Origin: a virus
Reading direction: 5' to 3' (one strand)
Length of the DNA: 64,000 nt
Virus record (IMG/VR): IMGVR_UViG_3300032070_000007
Span: 1 to 64,000 of that record
Positions 40,915 to 51,025 of this stretch are shown piece by piece. A program made the position numbers and the translations under genes. Position 1 is the stretch's first letter, and every line of letters starts with the position of its first letter. Below the pieces are notes generated by a model. That model had not been told where the DNA came from and did not search any database. It worked only from the letters and a program-made list of their open reading frames with translations.

Positions 40915-43900
40915 TTAATACTTCCTTGCGAATTTGAGTATTTTCTTAACTACCTTTGACTCAAGTATCTTATCAGCTAGTTCGATAGTTAGTGTTCGGT
41001 TAGCTAGTTTAAGGATCTCAATCATTGCAACAATTACTTTCGTAGCAGTACCAACTGTTGCTATGGTCATTGTTGCTGACGCGTAGACAAAGAACTCTAG
41101 GAAGAACTTTCTTCCTTTAGCTATAGCTGTAGTGGTAATTTGGGCAGTCACTTTTCTGATGCTCTGGAAAGTTCGCTTCGTGCTTCCGATTAACGTTACA
41201 TTAGAGCTTATGATTCTTTGTATCACGAGTCTTCTGATTGTTGTGCCAGCTTGTACTAAAGTTGCAACACCAATTCGAACAACTGTTCGAAGTCGTCCGG
41301 CATTACTTACCAAACTCAGAGTTGCCGCTCTAGCTCGCTTAAACACCGTAATCTTTGTGATAGTCGCTGCCATTAACAGTGTTACAGATCTGAAGCGTAT
41401 TACAACAGCTGACCTTTTGATTACTGCAGCTAAGTTCAATGTTGCTGAGACCAATCTGAAGAAGGCTCTTGCACCTAAGGCAGAAGCTGACATCGCCATA
41501 GAAGCAGTCGTATGCTTAATAAGTGTGCTGACTCTATGGGCAGTTGCTGCAACTGTTACAGTGATAGAAGCGAATCGAGTTACTATTATGCCACGAGCTG
41601 TATTTCCTACCATCGTTAAAGTTGCTGATGCTACTGCAACAAGTCCAGATAGTATTTCAGCAGTTCCGTGAAGGACAACTCCTGCAGAAGCGAATCGTGT
41701 AATGATGATTGCTCGGAAAGTACTTCCGGCAGTAACTATTGTTGCTACTGCGCGCCTTATGACTAGACGCGTTGTCTCTGTAAGGGCAACTAATGATACT
41801 CCTGCAACTGCTTTGCGTACCGTAGCGTACAATCTTGTTGGTACACCCAATATGCTAACAGCTGCCGTAACTCCTCGTGTAAGTATCAGCTGTTTTGCAG
41901 TTGTAGCACTGAGTGCTATTGAACTTGCGATGTTTCTAGCTAATGCCGTCAATCTTCGTGGAGTTCCGACTAGACTGATTGAAGCAGCATTTAACTTGGT
42001 TATTATGACTGATCGCATTGCTGCAGCACTAGAGGTAATACTGGCACTCGCAATTGCATACAGTCCGCTCAGTGCTGCAGTGATACCAGTTATGATAACA
42101 CTTACTGATGCGAATCTTGTCACTATAATGCTTCTTAAGCTTGTGCCAACCATGGTTAGCGAAGAGATTGCAGATCGAACTTTGTTCGCAACACGTACAG
42201 TTGTACTGGCGGTAGCTATTGCCGCAATTGTTGACCTAATGGATATTGAAATTCGCGTAGCGGTACCAACAAGCGTTGTTGTAGCTGAAACTACCCGAAT
42301 GAATATGCTACTTTTCATAGTAGTAGCTGCTATGCTAATTGCGCTTGTTGTGAACCGAAGAGCTCCTTTCAGTCTACTTGCAACTCCTACTACGCTAAGG
42401 GTAACTACGCCGAATCTGGTTACCACAATTGTCCTTACTGCTGTGGCTGCAGTATTGATACCTGCACTGGCAACAGCAAATATTCCGCTTAGCAAGTTAA
42501 CGATGCCAACTATGCTAACACTTGCGGATGCAAATCTTGCTACTATGATACTTCTTAGACTTGTGGCTGTCGCAACTATTGAAGAGGTTGCGAATCGAAC
42601 TTTAGCCGCGAAATATGCAGCTGTTCCGGCAGTAGTTATAGATGCAACCACGGATCTAATCTTGATTAGAGTCCGTATAGCTGTACCAGAGAGAGTTGTT
42701 GCAGCTGTAGCCATTCTTGTAAATATACCGTTACTGCGAACGGCAGTAGCAACTACACTGAGTGTGCTTGTGGCGGATCGGAAAGCTCCTGCAAACCTAC
42801 TTGCGACTCCAATGAGGCTAACTGAAACGGCATTGAATCTGGTTACTATAATCGACCTGACTGCAACTGCTGTAGTAGTGATGCTAGCACTAGCAGTGGC
42901 TATCAATCCGGCTAGTACCTCAATTGCTGCTGTTATGCTTGTAGCAGCTGCTGAGAACCTTATCATAACTATCTGACGAACTGCTTGCCCAACTGTTATA
43001 ACACTTCCTGCTACAGCTCTTGTTGCACTTACTATCCTACCCGTTACAGCGTTAGTAGCAATTCCAGCAGTCACTCCTCTAATCTTAGTCAAAAGTCGTA
43101 CAGTTGTACCTGCTATAGTCATAGTACTGGATACTTTCTTAATGAGTGCCGCCATCCGTGATGTTGTTCCTAATATTGTGACTGCAGCAGTTGTGAGTCT
43201 TGTTGCTACTACTAACCGAATGGTGGATCCGATGGCAGTAATTGATGCGACGTTAGCTCGTGAGAATAGGACATTACGAACCACAGATGCAGTAGTTTGT
43301 ATTCCAGCAGCTACATCTCTGAAGAACGCCCTTGCTCCTAGTACACTTCCTACTAAACTGACTCCGGCGGCTTTGGTTCTGATCGCAATGATACTTCTGA
43401 TAGTCACTCCAGCTGTAGCGATTGACGCTGTTACACTCCGTATCTTGGCTTGAAGTGCTTTAGTAGCAGCCGTTAAGGAAAGTGAACTGGCAATCAAACG
43501 AACTATTGTCAGCGCTTTGCTAGTAGCTCCTGTAACTGTAACAGCTGCCGTTGTTATCCTCAACATGAGAAGTCTTCGCAAAGTTGTAGCAGCAATAGTG
43601 GCTGTAGCCGTTACTGTTCTAAAGCTAGCTTGTACCCTGTTAGCTGTGCCAACCATTGTTAGGGTGATTGTAGCAAATCTTACCCGAAGAACTGACCATG
43701 CTGCATTTCCAACAGCTGATAGGGTAGCTGTATTAAAGCGAGTTTTGAGAGCATTCCGAATAGTACTTCCAGTTGCAGTTATCGAGCTACTTATAAGTCG
43801 AGTGAAGTAAACAATCCTTTTAGCTGTTCCGGTAACCGATACTGTTGCACTTAGAAGTCTATAGATAACTATGGAACGTATTGTTGATCCTAAAGGTCTG

Positions 43901-45504
43901 ATAACAGCTGTCGCGTACCGGAAGAACTCTTTTGGTACTCTACGACACCATGCAGTACCTGCTAGAACGAAAGAACTAGCTGCTTGTCTAAAGCGATGTC
44001 GTATTCTAGAAGCCGATCCAGCTATCGTAAAGCCGCTTGCTAAAAGTCTAGATAATATAGTAGTTCGCATTGTGCTACCAATCATAGAGATAGCTTCAGC
44101 TGCTTTTCGTGTAGCACTTTTTATACCTGCAACTATGCCAGTAAAATTGAGGGCACTAGAAATAAGTCTGGTAGATACAACTTGTCGAGCAGCATTACCG
44201 ATAGTCGTAACGGTGCTGGCTACTGAACGTAGTAAGCTAGTCAGTCGCTGTGTAACTGCAGAAATGCCGATTGATGCCGAACTATATCGTGGAGAGTTTC
44301 GAAGACGCCATGTGGTACCAGCTAATCCAATTGCTGTAGTTGTTGTTCTTACCACATTAATTAATCTAGCAGACTGCCCGATAAGATTAGTTGAGACGGC
44401 CTTTGCGCGAACTAGATTCAACAATCTTGCTGTATTAACAGTTCCAGAAATTGCTGCACTAGCCTTTCTAACGAAAGCAGTTATCTTAGTTGTTGTAGCA
44501 GCCAACCCTATTGTGGCAGTTCTTATCCTAATAGCCAACATTATTCTGAGAGCAGAACCAGCTAGTGCTATAGCTGCGGTCTTTATGCGAATTAGAAGTA
44601 AAGTCCTCGCTGCACTCGCGACAATTCCTAATCCGACGCTTGAGAACCTTGTTAAAACTGCCGTTCTAGCTACAGTTCCAACTTGAGAAAGTGTACCAGT
44701 AGTAGATCGTGATGCCATTAGAATCTTACCGGTTAAACCAGCAACTGAGGTAACTGCAGTAGATACCCTTATTGCTAGCAAACTCTTCAGGGTTGTTGCT
44801 GTTGTTGAAATTGTAGCAGTAACCGCTCTCAGATTTACTCCTAGTCGCTTTGTTGTTCCAACAATTGCCAATGTTCCGGCAGTTGCCCTTGTTGATACTC
44901 CTAGTCGCTTTGTTGTTGCAGAAAAAGTGGAAATGCCTGAGGACTTTCGAAATCCGATAAGTGACTTACCGCTAATACCTACTAAACCAACAGCTGCAGC
45001 CTTTACGCGAACCAGCAGTAGAGTCCTTGCTGCACTTGCGACAAAGGCAACGGATGAACTCGCTATTCGAAACCCACCTAAAGCTCTACCGCTGTTTCCT
45101 GCTAAGCCGACAGATGTAGGTAGTTTCCGAGTGAGAGTAGTCGATCGGATTGCATTTCCTGCCGTAATCATTGCTACAGTTGCTAGTCTTTCGTACAAGC
45201 TGATATCGACGTTTTTATAGCCGGTCGGAACTGGTAAACCAGTACCAGTGACAGCTGTTTGTTTCGTAACTCCTTGAGCTGTAACTTTCACTACATCGTT
45301 TTCGGCGTAGTCCGATGTGAATTTGGTTTTGTCACCTAAATCTACATAATATTTTCCACTGCTATCTGACGTTGCTGCGTATTGCTCGCCTTTCGTATCG
45401 TTTCTTATTGTGACTGAAACACCTACCTGTATGACACCATTAAGTTTTAGTATTCCTCTAATGACATACGGGTTTTGTGTTGTCACGGGTACGTATGCCT
45501 CCAA
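40915..45504 (-). CDS. giant 20-residue-repeat protein (about 66 repeats)
   Basis: A 1529-residue protein. Residues 1-105 are a CarboxypepD-regulatory-like beta domain (IRGILKLNGV, SDSSGKYYVDL). From about 112 to about 1440 the sequence is a chain of 20-residue units: R-x2-(S/T)-A-x-(I/V)-x-(L/I/T)-x-G-(S/T)-(A/T)-x-R-x-(I/L)-x-x-(T/V). Each unit carries one or two Arg and almost no acidic residues, so the whole repeat part is strongly basic. Two interruptions carry aromatic inserts (KEFFRY, KFFLEFFVYA). The C-terminus is helical. It is in the late operon between connectors and surface proteins; probably a fibre or a DNA- or envelope-binding scaffold. No known family recognised. Confidence 0.7.
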   Translation of the reverse strand: MEAYVPVTTQNPYVIRGILKLNGVIQVGVSVTIRNDTKGEQYAATSDSSGKYYVDLGDKTKFTSDYAENDVVKVTAQGVTKQTAVTGTGLPVPTGYKNVDISLYERLATVAMITAGNAIRSTTLTRKLPTSVGLAGNSGRALGGFRIASSSVAFVASAARTLLLVRVKAAAVGLVGISGKSLIGFRKSSGISTFSATTKRLGVSTRATAGTLAIVGTTKRLGVNLRAVTATISTTATTLKSLLAIRVSTAVTSVAGLTGKILMASRSTTGTLSQVGTVARTAVLTRFSSVGLGIVASAARTLLLIRIKTAAIALAGSALRIMLAIRIRTATIGLAATTTKITAFVRKASAAISGTVNTARLLNLVRAKAVSTNLIGQSARLINVVRTTTTAIGLAGTTWRLRNSPRYSSASIGISAVTQRLTSLLRSVASTVTTIGNAARQVVSTRLISSALNFTGIVAGIKSATRKAAEAISMIGSTMRTTILSRLLASGFTIAGSASRIRHRFRQAASSFVLAGTAWCRRVPKEFFRYATAVIRPLGSTIRSIVIYRLLSATVSVTGTAKRIVYFTRLISSSITATGSTIRNALKTRFNTATLSAVGNAAWSVLRVRFATITLTMVGTANRVQASFRTVTATATIAATTLRRLLMLRITTAAVTVTGATSKALTIVRLIASSLSLTAATKALQAKIRSVTASIATAGVTIRSIIAIRTKAAGVSLVGSVLGARAFFRDVAAGIQTTASVVRNVLFSRANVASITAIGSTIRLVVATRLTTAAVTILGTTSRMAALIKKVSSTMTIAGTTVRLLTKIRGVTAGIATNAVTGRIVSATRAVAGSVITVGQAVRQIVMIRFSAAATSITAAIEVLAGLIATASASITTTAVAVRSIIVTRFNAVSVSLIGVASRFAGAFRSATSTLSVVATAVRSNGIFTRMATAATTLSGTAIRTLIKIRSVVASITTAGTAAYFAAKVRFATSSIVATATSLRSIIVARFASASVSIVGIVNLLSGIFAVASAGINTAATAVRTIVVTRFGVVTLSVVGVASRLKGALRFTTSAISIAATTMKSSIFIRVVSATTTLVGTATRISISIRSTIAAIATASTTVRVANKVRSAISSLTMVGTSLRSIIVTRFASVSVIITGITAALSGLYAIASASITSSAAAMRSVIITKLNAASISLVGTPRRLTALARNIASSIALSATTAKQLILTRGVTAAVSILGVPTRLYATVRKAVAGVSLVALTETTRLVIRRAVATIVTAGSTFRAIIITRFASAGVVLHGTAEILSGLVAVASATLTMVGNTARGIIVTRFASITVTVAATAHRVSTLIKHTTASMAMSASALGARAFFRLVSATLNLAAVIKRSAVVIRFRSVTLLMAATITKITVFKRARAATLSLVSNAGRLRTVVRIGVATLVQAGTTIRRLVIQRIISSNVTLIGSTKRTFQSIRKVTAQITTTAIAKGRKFFLEFFVYASATMTIATVGTATKVIVAMIEILKLANRTLTIELADKILESKVVKKILKFARKY

Positions 45505-48500
45505 TAGCCAGCCACGTTACAGAGAATATAGAATTTTCCGTCTGAAGTAACTGGAACTGTTGCGTCTCCACCCCAATCTGGAAAGAATACGTAGCGTGTG
45601 CCGTTCGCGTACTCGAAAACAAATTCAACGTAGTTGATTGAATCAGTGTAGAGACTTGTATTTACCTGACTCAACGTATGTCCGACGTCAGCCGTGCATG
45701 TAGTGAAGCTGTTCCATCCAACTGTTAAAGGAGTACGCGCCAACACATGAATGTATTGAGTTGTTGTGTTTGCCCAGTTATTGTTGGTATCATTTGCGAC
45801 TATATACCATGCGATATAACATTCTGTTGCTGGTAATGTCCGCGTGAAGTTGCTCCACGTTGCAGAACCACTCAGATTTAAAGTTCCGTTTTGCTGCATT
45901 GTTCCGCTGCTGTTCCAATAGAAGAGTGAACAGTTCATGCCAGTGAATGACTGCCAATAAGTTCTGAAAGTTACGTTTAGATTGATGTATGTGTCGCCGT
46001 CCACTCCGACATTCGAAACCACTATCGGATAGAAATATTTTCTTCCAGTGGGTAAATCTCCCAATCTAGTAACATCTGTTATTCCTGTCCATGAACTGTT
46101 GAATGCGACACTGTAAACGCCCGAACTTGCAAATTTGTAATCAACTGGAACGCCACCATAGATAAAACGCAAAGCACCTTCAGCGCAGATGCTTGTCTTG
46201 ACAGTTCTCGCCGTCATGTTTATTCCGAACAGTTCTGGGTCAACATCGTATGCGTCAACATAAGTCATTTCTTGGAGCGGAAAGGCGATGGTAGTGTTTA
46301 TCGGTATCATTCCCGTAATTAAGTGTTGCATTAAAGCTCGGATTGTTGCAGTATCACTTGTTGTAGCATCATTGCTAGTCCATTTGAATTGTTCGGTTGC
46401 GGGCACAAAGCACCATCCGTTAGGCTGATATAAGCTATACCACACTTCTTTCAGCATGTCCTTCATGTTGTCTTGTGCGGTAGAGTTCAAAACCGAATAA
46501 ACGCCGAGAAACGTAGCCCATGCCGAAGGAGTATCCAATAAACGTCTTTGTGGATTGCCCGTATTGAAGTGAATCACATAATAGGTCGATTCTGTTGGAG
46601 TCAATGAAGTCGTCCATTGTGGAGAGAGCCATTCGTTTTCGAAAAAGCGTTGATATGTATCTTCGGTGAGTCTATCTGCGTATGGAATGTCTGATTTAAA
46701 CCATCTTAACATAGCGATGATTCGCAAAAAGTACGCGCCCGAACATTCGTAACCTAAAGTGAACGGTTGATATTTGAAATATCTATCCGTATCATTCCAA
46801 TAGTTATCATTGAGGTAACCCCAAACGTCAACCGCATCGTCTAACGCGCCCGTTACGCCGAGTTCATGGAATACAAGATAGGACGAGAGCGTTGATGCTG
46901 CCTCATCGTAGAATCTATTCATAAAGGTAGTAGCGTTGCCGTCTGCGAACACCACCCAAGTTATGTGTTGGTTCGTGGTGTTTACGTGGATGGCGTCTCT
47001 GAAAAAGTTCCACGCCTTCGTCTTGTTCCATTTATCGGTCAAGTAGCCAAATTTTTCGGCGTAATAGTAACAAGAATATAGAACGTCTCTGTTAGCGACG
47101 CGATAGCAACCTTTGCCGTCATACGTGTAAGTAAACGGGAGTTCGCCTTCTTTCGTCAAGTTCCCTAGCGCATACTTTATCGATTCTTCCCTTTCGATCC
47201 CAAGCTTCGCCAGTCTTGTCGACCATTCCAAGACACCAACCCAGTCGGTTTGCGCGGCTAGAGAATCTATCATGGATTCAAGGTCGGTCACGTTTGTCTT
47301 TCCGAAAAACAAGCCATAGTACGAGCTTCCTGTTTCCGTCCAATTCAATGCTTGCGCGTCCAGATAGAAACGGAGTCTATTCACTAAAGTCCAACTGTGA
47401 ACGTATAGGCGCGCATAGTCTATCTGGAAAAGCGTGGCTGAATCATTTGACAAGAACCGTACTTTTAAACCGCTAAGTAGCGCTGGACTCCAAGAAGACG
47501 GCGTAAGCGTTCCGTTCATTACCGTCCATGTTGTCGCCGTAGTCGCATAGGTGACGTTGTACCAAGAAGTTGTGTTCCAAAATTCAGCGATGATGGTGCT
47601 TGCGGTGACATTTTTGGAGAAGTTAAGTTCCAATTTCAGTTCAATGACCCATTGGTACTCGAAAGTGGAAAGCGTTGGAAAAGTGAAGTTGCCAGTGCGG
47701 TTTCCGCTGTATTCGGTTTTCAAGTAGTTGGTGGGATAATCGGCAGCGCCAAGCCACGGTGCTGCCCCTACCGCCGTCCAGTTGCCATTGTCCGAACCGT
47801 TTATCGCGACCGTGTTCCAGTCCGTATAGCCGTCATACGTTACGGTGAGACTCTGCAACCCCGTCGTGTTCCAATTGTCACTCGTATCGTTAAACCATTC
47901 TTGCCATTGAACCGTCGTGCCCACCGTGGCGTTTAGCGTCTTAGTTTTGTTGCCCCAGTCTGGAGTTGTTGTGAACGCTGTCCAAGTTTCGTTTTGCCAC
48001 GCACCCGTGTTGTTAGTTCCGTATATGAAGCCGCCAGTAGTTGCTAGTCCCGTTTCATCCGTGCATTTCGCATAGAAATTGGTTGGTTGCCCAGTAAAGG
48101 TTGAATTTGTAGCGACATCCGAATAAGTAGGCGGTCTAATGTCGAGAAAGCGAGTGTAAGAGCAATAGATGCTGAAGTTATACTCAGGAGAACTGCTAGG
48201 AACGTATGGATTGGGAAAGCCGTCGCTTTCTTCATAGGCTTTGTTTTGAAGTTTGCCTCTAGACACGTTCAGCGTAAGATCATAGGCCGCATACACGTTG
48301 TTGTTTGCGCCCCAGTATTCAGCCCATACCACAAGAAGATAGTCCTTGTATGCGAACATGCTTGGTTTCGGAGTTGAGAAATTGAAAGTGTACCAGACGA
48401 AACTTGTGGTCAGTGCAATGTAGACTTGTTGTGTTTTACCGACAAAAACCAAATCCGCATAGTTGTAGATCGCACATTTGGCATAGGTCGATGCGGCAGC

Positions 48501-49241
48501 CGCCCCTTTCAACGCGACTGTCATGTTTTCTGCTCTGCCGTCTTCGGTGATGTTAAAGACAGTGCCAGCAATGTATTCAGAAGTGTTAAACGATATGAGA
48601 GTGGAAGAAGCACCCAATGTTGTTTTTCCAAGGTTGGCAGTGTTCGACACCGTGTAGGTGCAATAGATGCTGAGTTTTTCGTCATAATGCGATGGAACAA
48701 ACGGGTCTGGAAAACCGTCGTAAGTTGATGAGCTTTTATAATGTTCTTGATTCGTATCGCCCATGTTGTACGCGACACAGCAAGTTCCCGCTAGACTTTG
48801 CGCCCACGCTTCCAAAAGATATTCCGTGCCACCCACAATGGCGGGAGAACCACTGAAGTTGAATTGATACCATGTCGCCACGTTTGTCAGCGCGATGGTG
48901 CGTTCAGTCGTTGCGGCAAGCAGACTCAGGTTGCCGTGGAAGTAAATTGCGGTCTTTATCTTTCCCGTCCACGCCGAACTTGTCCATCGTATCGCGACAT
49001 ACATGCAAGTGGCGATGCCGCTTTCGGTGGCGGTGAACAAACTGCCGTCAATCTGATTTTCAATGGTTTGAGTGCTTGCGCCTATCGTTTCATAACCAAA
49101 GTTTCTCGTTGTTCCAGTCGACGGCGTCGGCGGAAACAAGATTGGAATCGCAAAGAACGAAGCTAAGAAAACGATTATGATTGTGACGGCCGCTATGAGC
49201 CAACGTTTGAACTTTACAAGTTTCGCTTTCACTTTTTCCAT
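45483..49241 (-). CDS. membrane-anchored giant surface protein with (alpha/alpha) barrel-like middle
   Basis: A 1253-residue protein from ATG 49241. Residues 12-35 are a TM anchor (LIAAVTIIIVFLASFFAIPI). Two homologous beta domains of about 165 residues follow (each starting GASTQTI or GASSTLI and ending IYCTY/IYCSY), then Ig-like parts, then at about 650-1020 a helical section rich in Trp/Tyr (LYSCYYYAEKFGYL, LSSYLVFHELG) that recalls six-hairpin glycosidases, and C-terminal beta domains. It has dozens of N-x-S/T sites. By eye it is richer in G+C than its neighbours, suggesting acquisition. Role in attachment or sugar cleavage is inferred. Confidence 0.6.
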   Translation of the reverse strand: MEKVKAKLVKFKRWLIAAVTIIIVFLASFFAIPILFPPTPSTGTTRNFGYETIGASTQTIENQIDGSLFTATESGIATCMYVAIRWTSSAWTGKIKTAIYFHGNLSLLAATTERTIALTNVATWYQFNFSGSPAIVGGTEYLLEAWAQSLAGTCCVAYNMGDTNQEHYKSSSTYDGFPDPFVPSHYDEKLSIYCTYTVSNTANLGKTTLGASSTLISFNTSEYIAGTVFNITEDGRAENMTVALKGAAAASTYAKCAIYNYADLVFVGKTQQVYIALTTSFVWYTFNFSTPKPSMFAYKDYLLVVWAEYWGANNNVYAAYDLTLNVSRGKLQNKAYEESDGFPNPYVPSSSPEYNFSIYCSYTRFLDIRPPTYSDVATNSTFTGQPTNFYAKCTDETGLATTGGFIYGTNNTGAWQNETWTAFTTTPDWGNKTKTLNATVGTTVQWQEWFNDTSDNWNTTGLQSLTVTYDGYTDWNTVAINGSDNGNWTAVGAAPWLGAADYPTNYLKTEYSGNRTGNFTFPTLSTFEYQWVIELKLELNFSKNVTASTIIAEFWNTTSWYNVTYATTATTWTVMNGTLTPSSWSPALLSGLKVRFLSNDSATLFQIDYARLYVHSWTLVNRLRFYLDAQALNWTETGSSYYGLFFGKTNVTDLESMIDSLAAQTDWVGVLEWSTRLAKLGIEREESIKYALGNLTKEGELPFTYTYDGKGCYRVANRDVLYSCYYYAEKFGYLTDKWNKTKAWNFFRDAIHVNTTNQHITWVVFADGNATTFMNRFYDEAASTLSSYLVFHELGVTGALDDAVDVWGYLNDNYWNDTDRYFKYQPFTLGYECSGAYFLRIIAMLRWFKSDIPYADRLTEDTYQRFFENEWLSPQWTTSLTPTESTYYVIHFNTGNPQRRLLDTPSAWATFLGVYSVLNSTAQDNMKDMLKEVWYSLYQPNGWCFVPATEQFKWTSNDATTSDTATIRALMQHLITGMIPINTTIAFPLQEMTYVDAYDVDPELFGINMTARTVKTSICAEGALRFIYGGVPVDYKFASSGVYSVAFNSSWTGITDVTRLGDLPTGRKYFYPIVVSNVGVDGDTYINLNVTFRTYWQSFTGMNCSLFYWNSSGTMQQNGTLNLSGSATWSNFTRTLPATECYIAWYIVANDTNNNWANTTTQYIHVLARTPLTVGWNSFTTCTADVGHTLSQVNTSLYTDSINYVEFVFEYANGTRYVFFPDWGGDATVPVTSDGKFYILCNVAGYWRHTYP

Positions 49242-49741
49242 TTCGCCACATTCTCCTTCGTCGTATAGGCGTGCTTCCGATTGAAGCAGTACCACAGTTT
49301 CCAGTTAGGTGGAATAGTTTTTAGTGAAGGATTTGTCCAGTCTAGCACTGTATTATATAATGTAACGAAAACGTGGTAACTAGTGCCGGTATCATAGACG
49401 TTTACTAAAACGTCGTAATACGGTATGGTCTTTTGCGCCAAAATCATGTTCGCTAGAAGAATCGCACCATCTTCACAGTCGCCGAACTTATCCGCTAGAG
49501 TTTCATTCGGGAAGTTCCAGTAATCTTTATTCCTGTCATCTTTATTCCAGTCTGGCTTATACTGGATGTTTGCAGCAACCCATTCTAACAACGTCTGGTT
49601 CGGTTGTAACTCAACAGACACACTTTTGTTTAGAAAGTCCACTACATTGATCGGTTCACGTCGTTTAGTGCGTTCGATCATTTGGACTCGTGTAAGTCCA
49701 AGCTTACGCATCTTCAACCATTCGTTGAACCAATCGCACAT
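49229..49741 (-). CDS. transglutaminase-like cysteine peptidase-fold protein
   Basis: A 170-residue protein with the order ETLADKFGDCEDGAIL (nucleophile Cys), TSYHVFVTL (His) and VLDWTNP (Asp), the triad of the transglutaminase/NlpC-like superfamily. The N-terminal 50 residues are basic and helical. Overlaps the giant surface-protein gene by 13 bp, so the two are co-translated and may work together, for example cross-linking or processing a surface protein. Activity is predicted from motif order. Confidence 0.75.
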   Translation of the reverse strand: MCDWFNEWLKMRKLGLTRVQMIERTKRREPINVVDFLNKSVSVELQPNQTLLEWVAANIQYKPDWNKDDRNKDYWNFPNETLADKFGDCEDGAILLANMILAQKTIPYYDVLVNVYDTGTSYHVFVTLYNTVLDWTNPSLKTIPPNWKLWYCFNRKHAYTTKENVAKWKK

Positions 49742-51010
49742 TTACGTCACCATCCATGCGTATCGATTGTACGCATCTTTTGTGTCATCCTGTAAATCAA
49801 AGATATTGCGACCTTTGAAGAACTCGGCTGCTTGTGCCCTGTATTCTGCAAAGTGCATATCGTCCAATATGATTACTTTACTATTAAGTGATGGAAACAG
49901 TGGTGCACGATCCTTTTCAGCAAGTCCGAGGTCAAGGAGCGTTAAATCGTACTGCATGTTTCCAACTGCCACTTCATCGAGTAGAAACATTCTATCAGTA
50001 GATAGCTTATGCTGAGTTAGAAACTGCCTAGTTTTCTCTAACCATGCAGGATCAGTATCTACTGTTGTAACTTCAGCCCCTGATTGTCTGAAAAGAAAGG
50101 ACGAGAATCCGGAACCGAGATCCAGAATCTTCTTCGGCTTCAGTGACCTTAACAACTTATCCAGATATACGCATAGTTCCCACGAAATAGTCCATACTGG
50201 ATCTGAGACCCCTTTAATATACTCCAGGTACGCTTCTTTCAACCCTTCCGGAGGTTTGTAACCTATAGTGTCCCTAGCCATCCTGAGTTGATATTCAGGA
50301 ATACCGGCTAGTTGCAACTCTTCAGGTGTCAAGTTCATCTCTTTCATCAGTAGCTCTCTGAAATGGTCTAATCTACCTTCACTACGGAACCTCTTAACTA
50401 CGTTCCAGAGTACATTCATCTCATAGGTTTCGTTGGTGACTACATATGGGGTCGCAATATGTCCAAGGTTGAGACCGGTATCAACGTATACTTGGAAATC
50501 GAACTTCTTAGCCTTTAAGCAAAAGTAGATATCTTCCTGTGCATTACCTTTTTCATAGCACTGAAACCACGGTCGAGGTACTTTCTCGAATACTTCTCGC
50601 TTGATGAGCATGAAGCCGGTTCCAACCATATCAACCGGCATGATTTGATTATAGGGGAACGGTAATGGTGTCCTGTAAATACGTCGTTCGGGTACCCAAA
50701 AACCAAAACAGGGGACGTGATCTCCACCTTTCTTGTAGACAGTCGCGCCTATGATGGGCTTGTCAGCTTTCAGCAACTTCTCTATTGCACCAGGAACACC
50801 AATGGTATCAGAGTCCCAAAAGAGTAAATGTGTACAGTCGGTTGCCAGGAACTTCTCTACACACTTGTTTCGTTTCTCATCAATCGGTATAGTGTATCCT
50901 GATTCTACATGTATGTTGGTAATATGTTCCCCAGAGGTTTGGAGTATGGACTCTAACACTAACGGATGCATTTCCCTAAGAATAGGGATGGCCAGGAAGA
51001 CAGAAGGCAT
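49742..51010 (-). CDS. glycosyltransferase (GT-A) fused to SAM-dependent methyltransferase
   Basis: A 422-residue two-domain enzyme. The N-terminal 225 residues are a GT-A fold: start VFLAIPILREMHP, metal-binding DSD in LLFWDSDTIG (about 64-73), then GTGFMLIKREVFE and EDIYFCLKAKK. The C-terminal 130 residues are a Rossmann methyltransferase: motif I KILDLGSGFSSFLF, acidic end of strand two TTVDTD, and a later YDLTLLDLG. It could glycosylate and methylate a virion or host surface glycan. It precedes the transglutaminase-like gene with no gap. Confidence 0.78.
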   Translation of the reverse strand: MPSVFLAIPILREMHPLVLESILQTSGEHITNIHVESGYTIPIDEKRNKCVEKFLATDCTHLLFWDSDTIGVPGAIEKLLKADKPIIGATVYKKGGDHVPCFGFWVPERRIYRTPLPFPYNQIMPVDMVGTGFMLIKREVFEKVPRPWFQCYEKGNAQEDIYFCLKAKKFDFQVYVDTGLNLGHIATPYVVTNETYEMNVLWNVVKRFRSEGRLDHFRELLMKEMNLTPEELQLAGIPEYQLRMARDTIGYKPPEGLKEAYLEYIKGVSDPVWTISWELCVYLDKLLRSLKPKKILDLGSGFSSFLFRQSGAEVTTVDTDPAWLEKTRQFLTQHKLSTDRMFLLDEVAVGNMQYDLTLLDLGLAEKDRAPLFPSLNSKVIILDDMHFAEYRAQAAEFFKGRNIFDLQDDTKDAYNRYAWMVT

Positions 51011-51025
51011 AAAAAAACCTTCCGT

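Noticed and set aside
41132-45220. Long open frames on the + strand opposite the giant repeat gene
   Set aside because: They are by-products of the 60-bp repeat period and codon choice of the - strand gene. They lack ribosome sites and encode Val/Ala/Thr-rich sequence complementary to the repeats.
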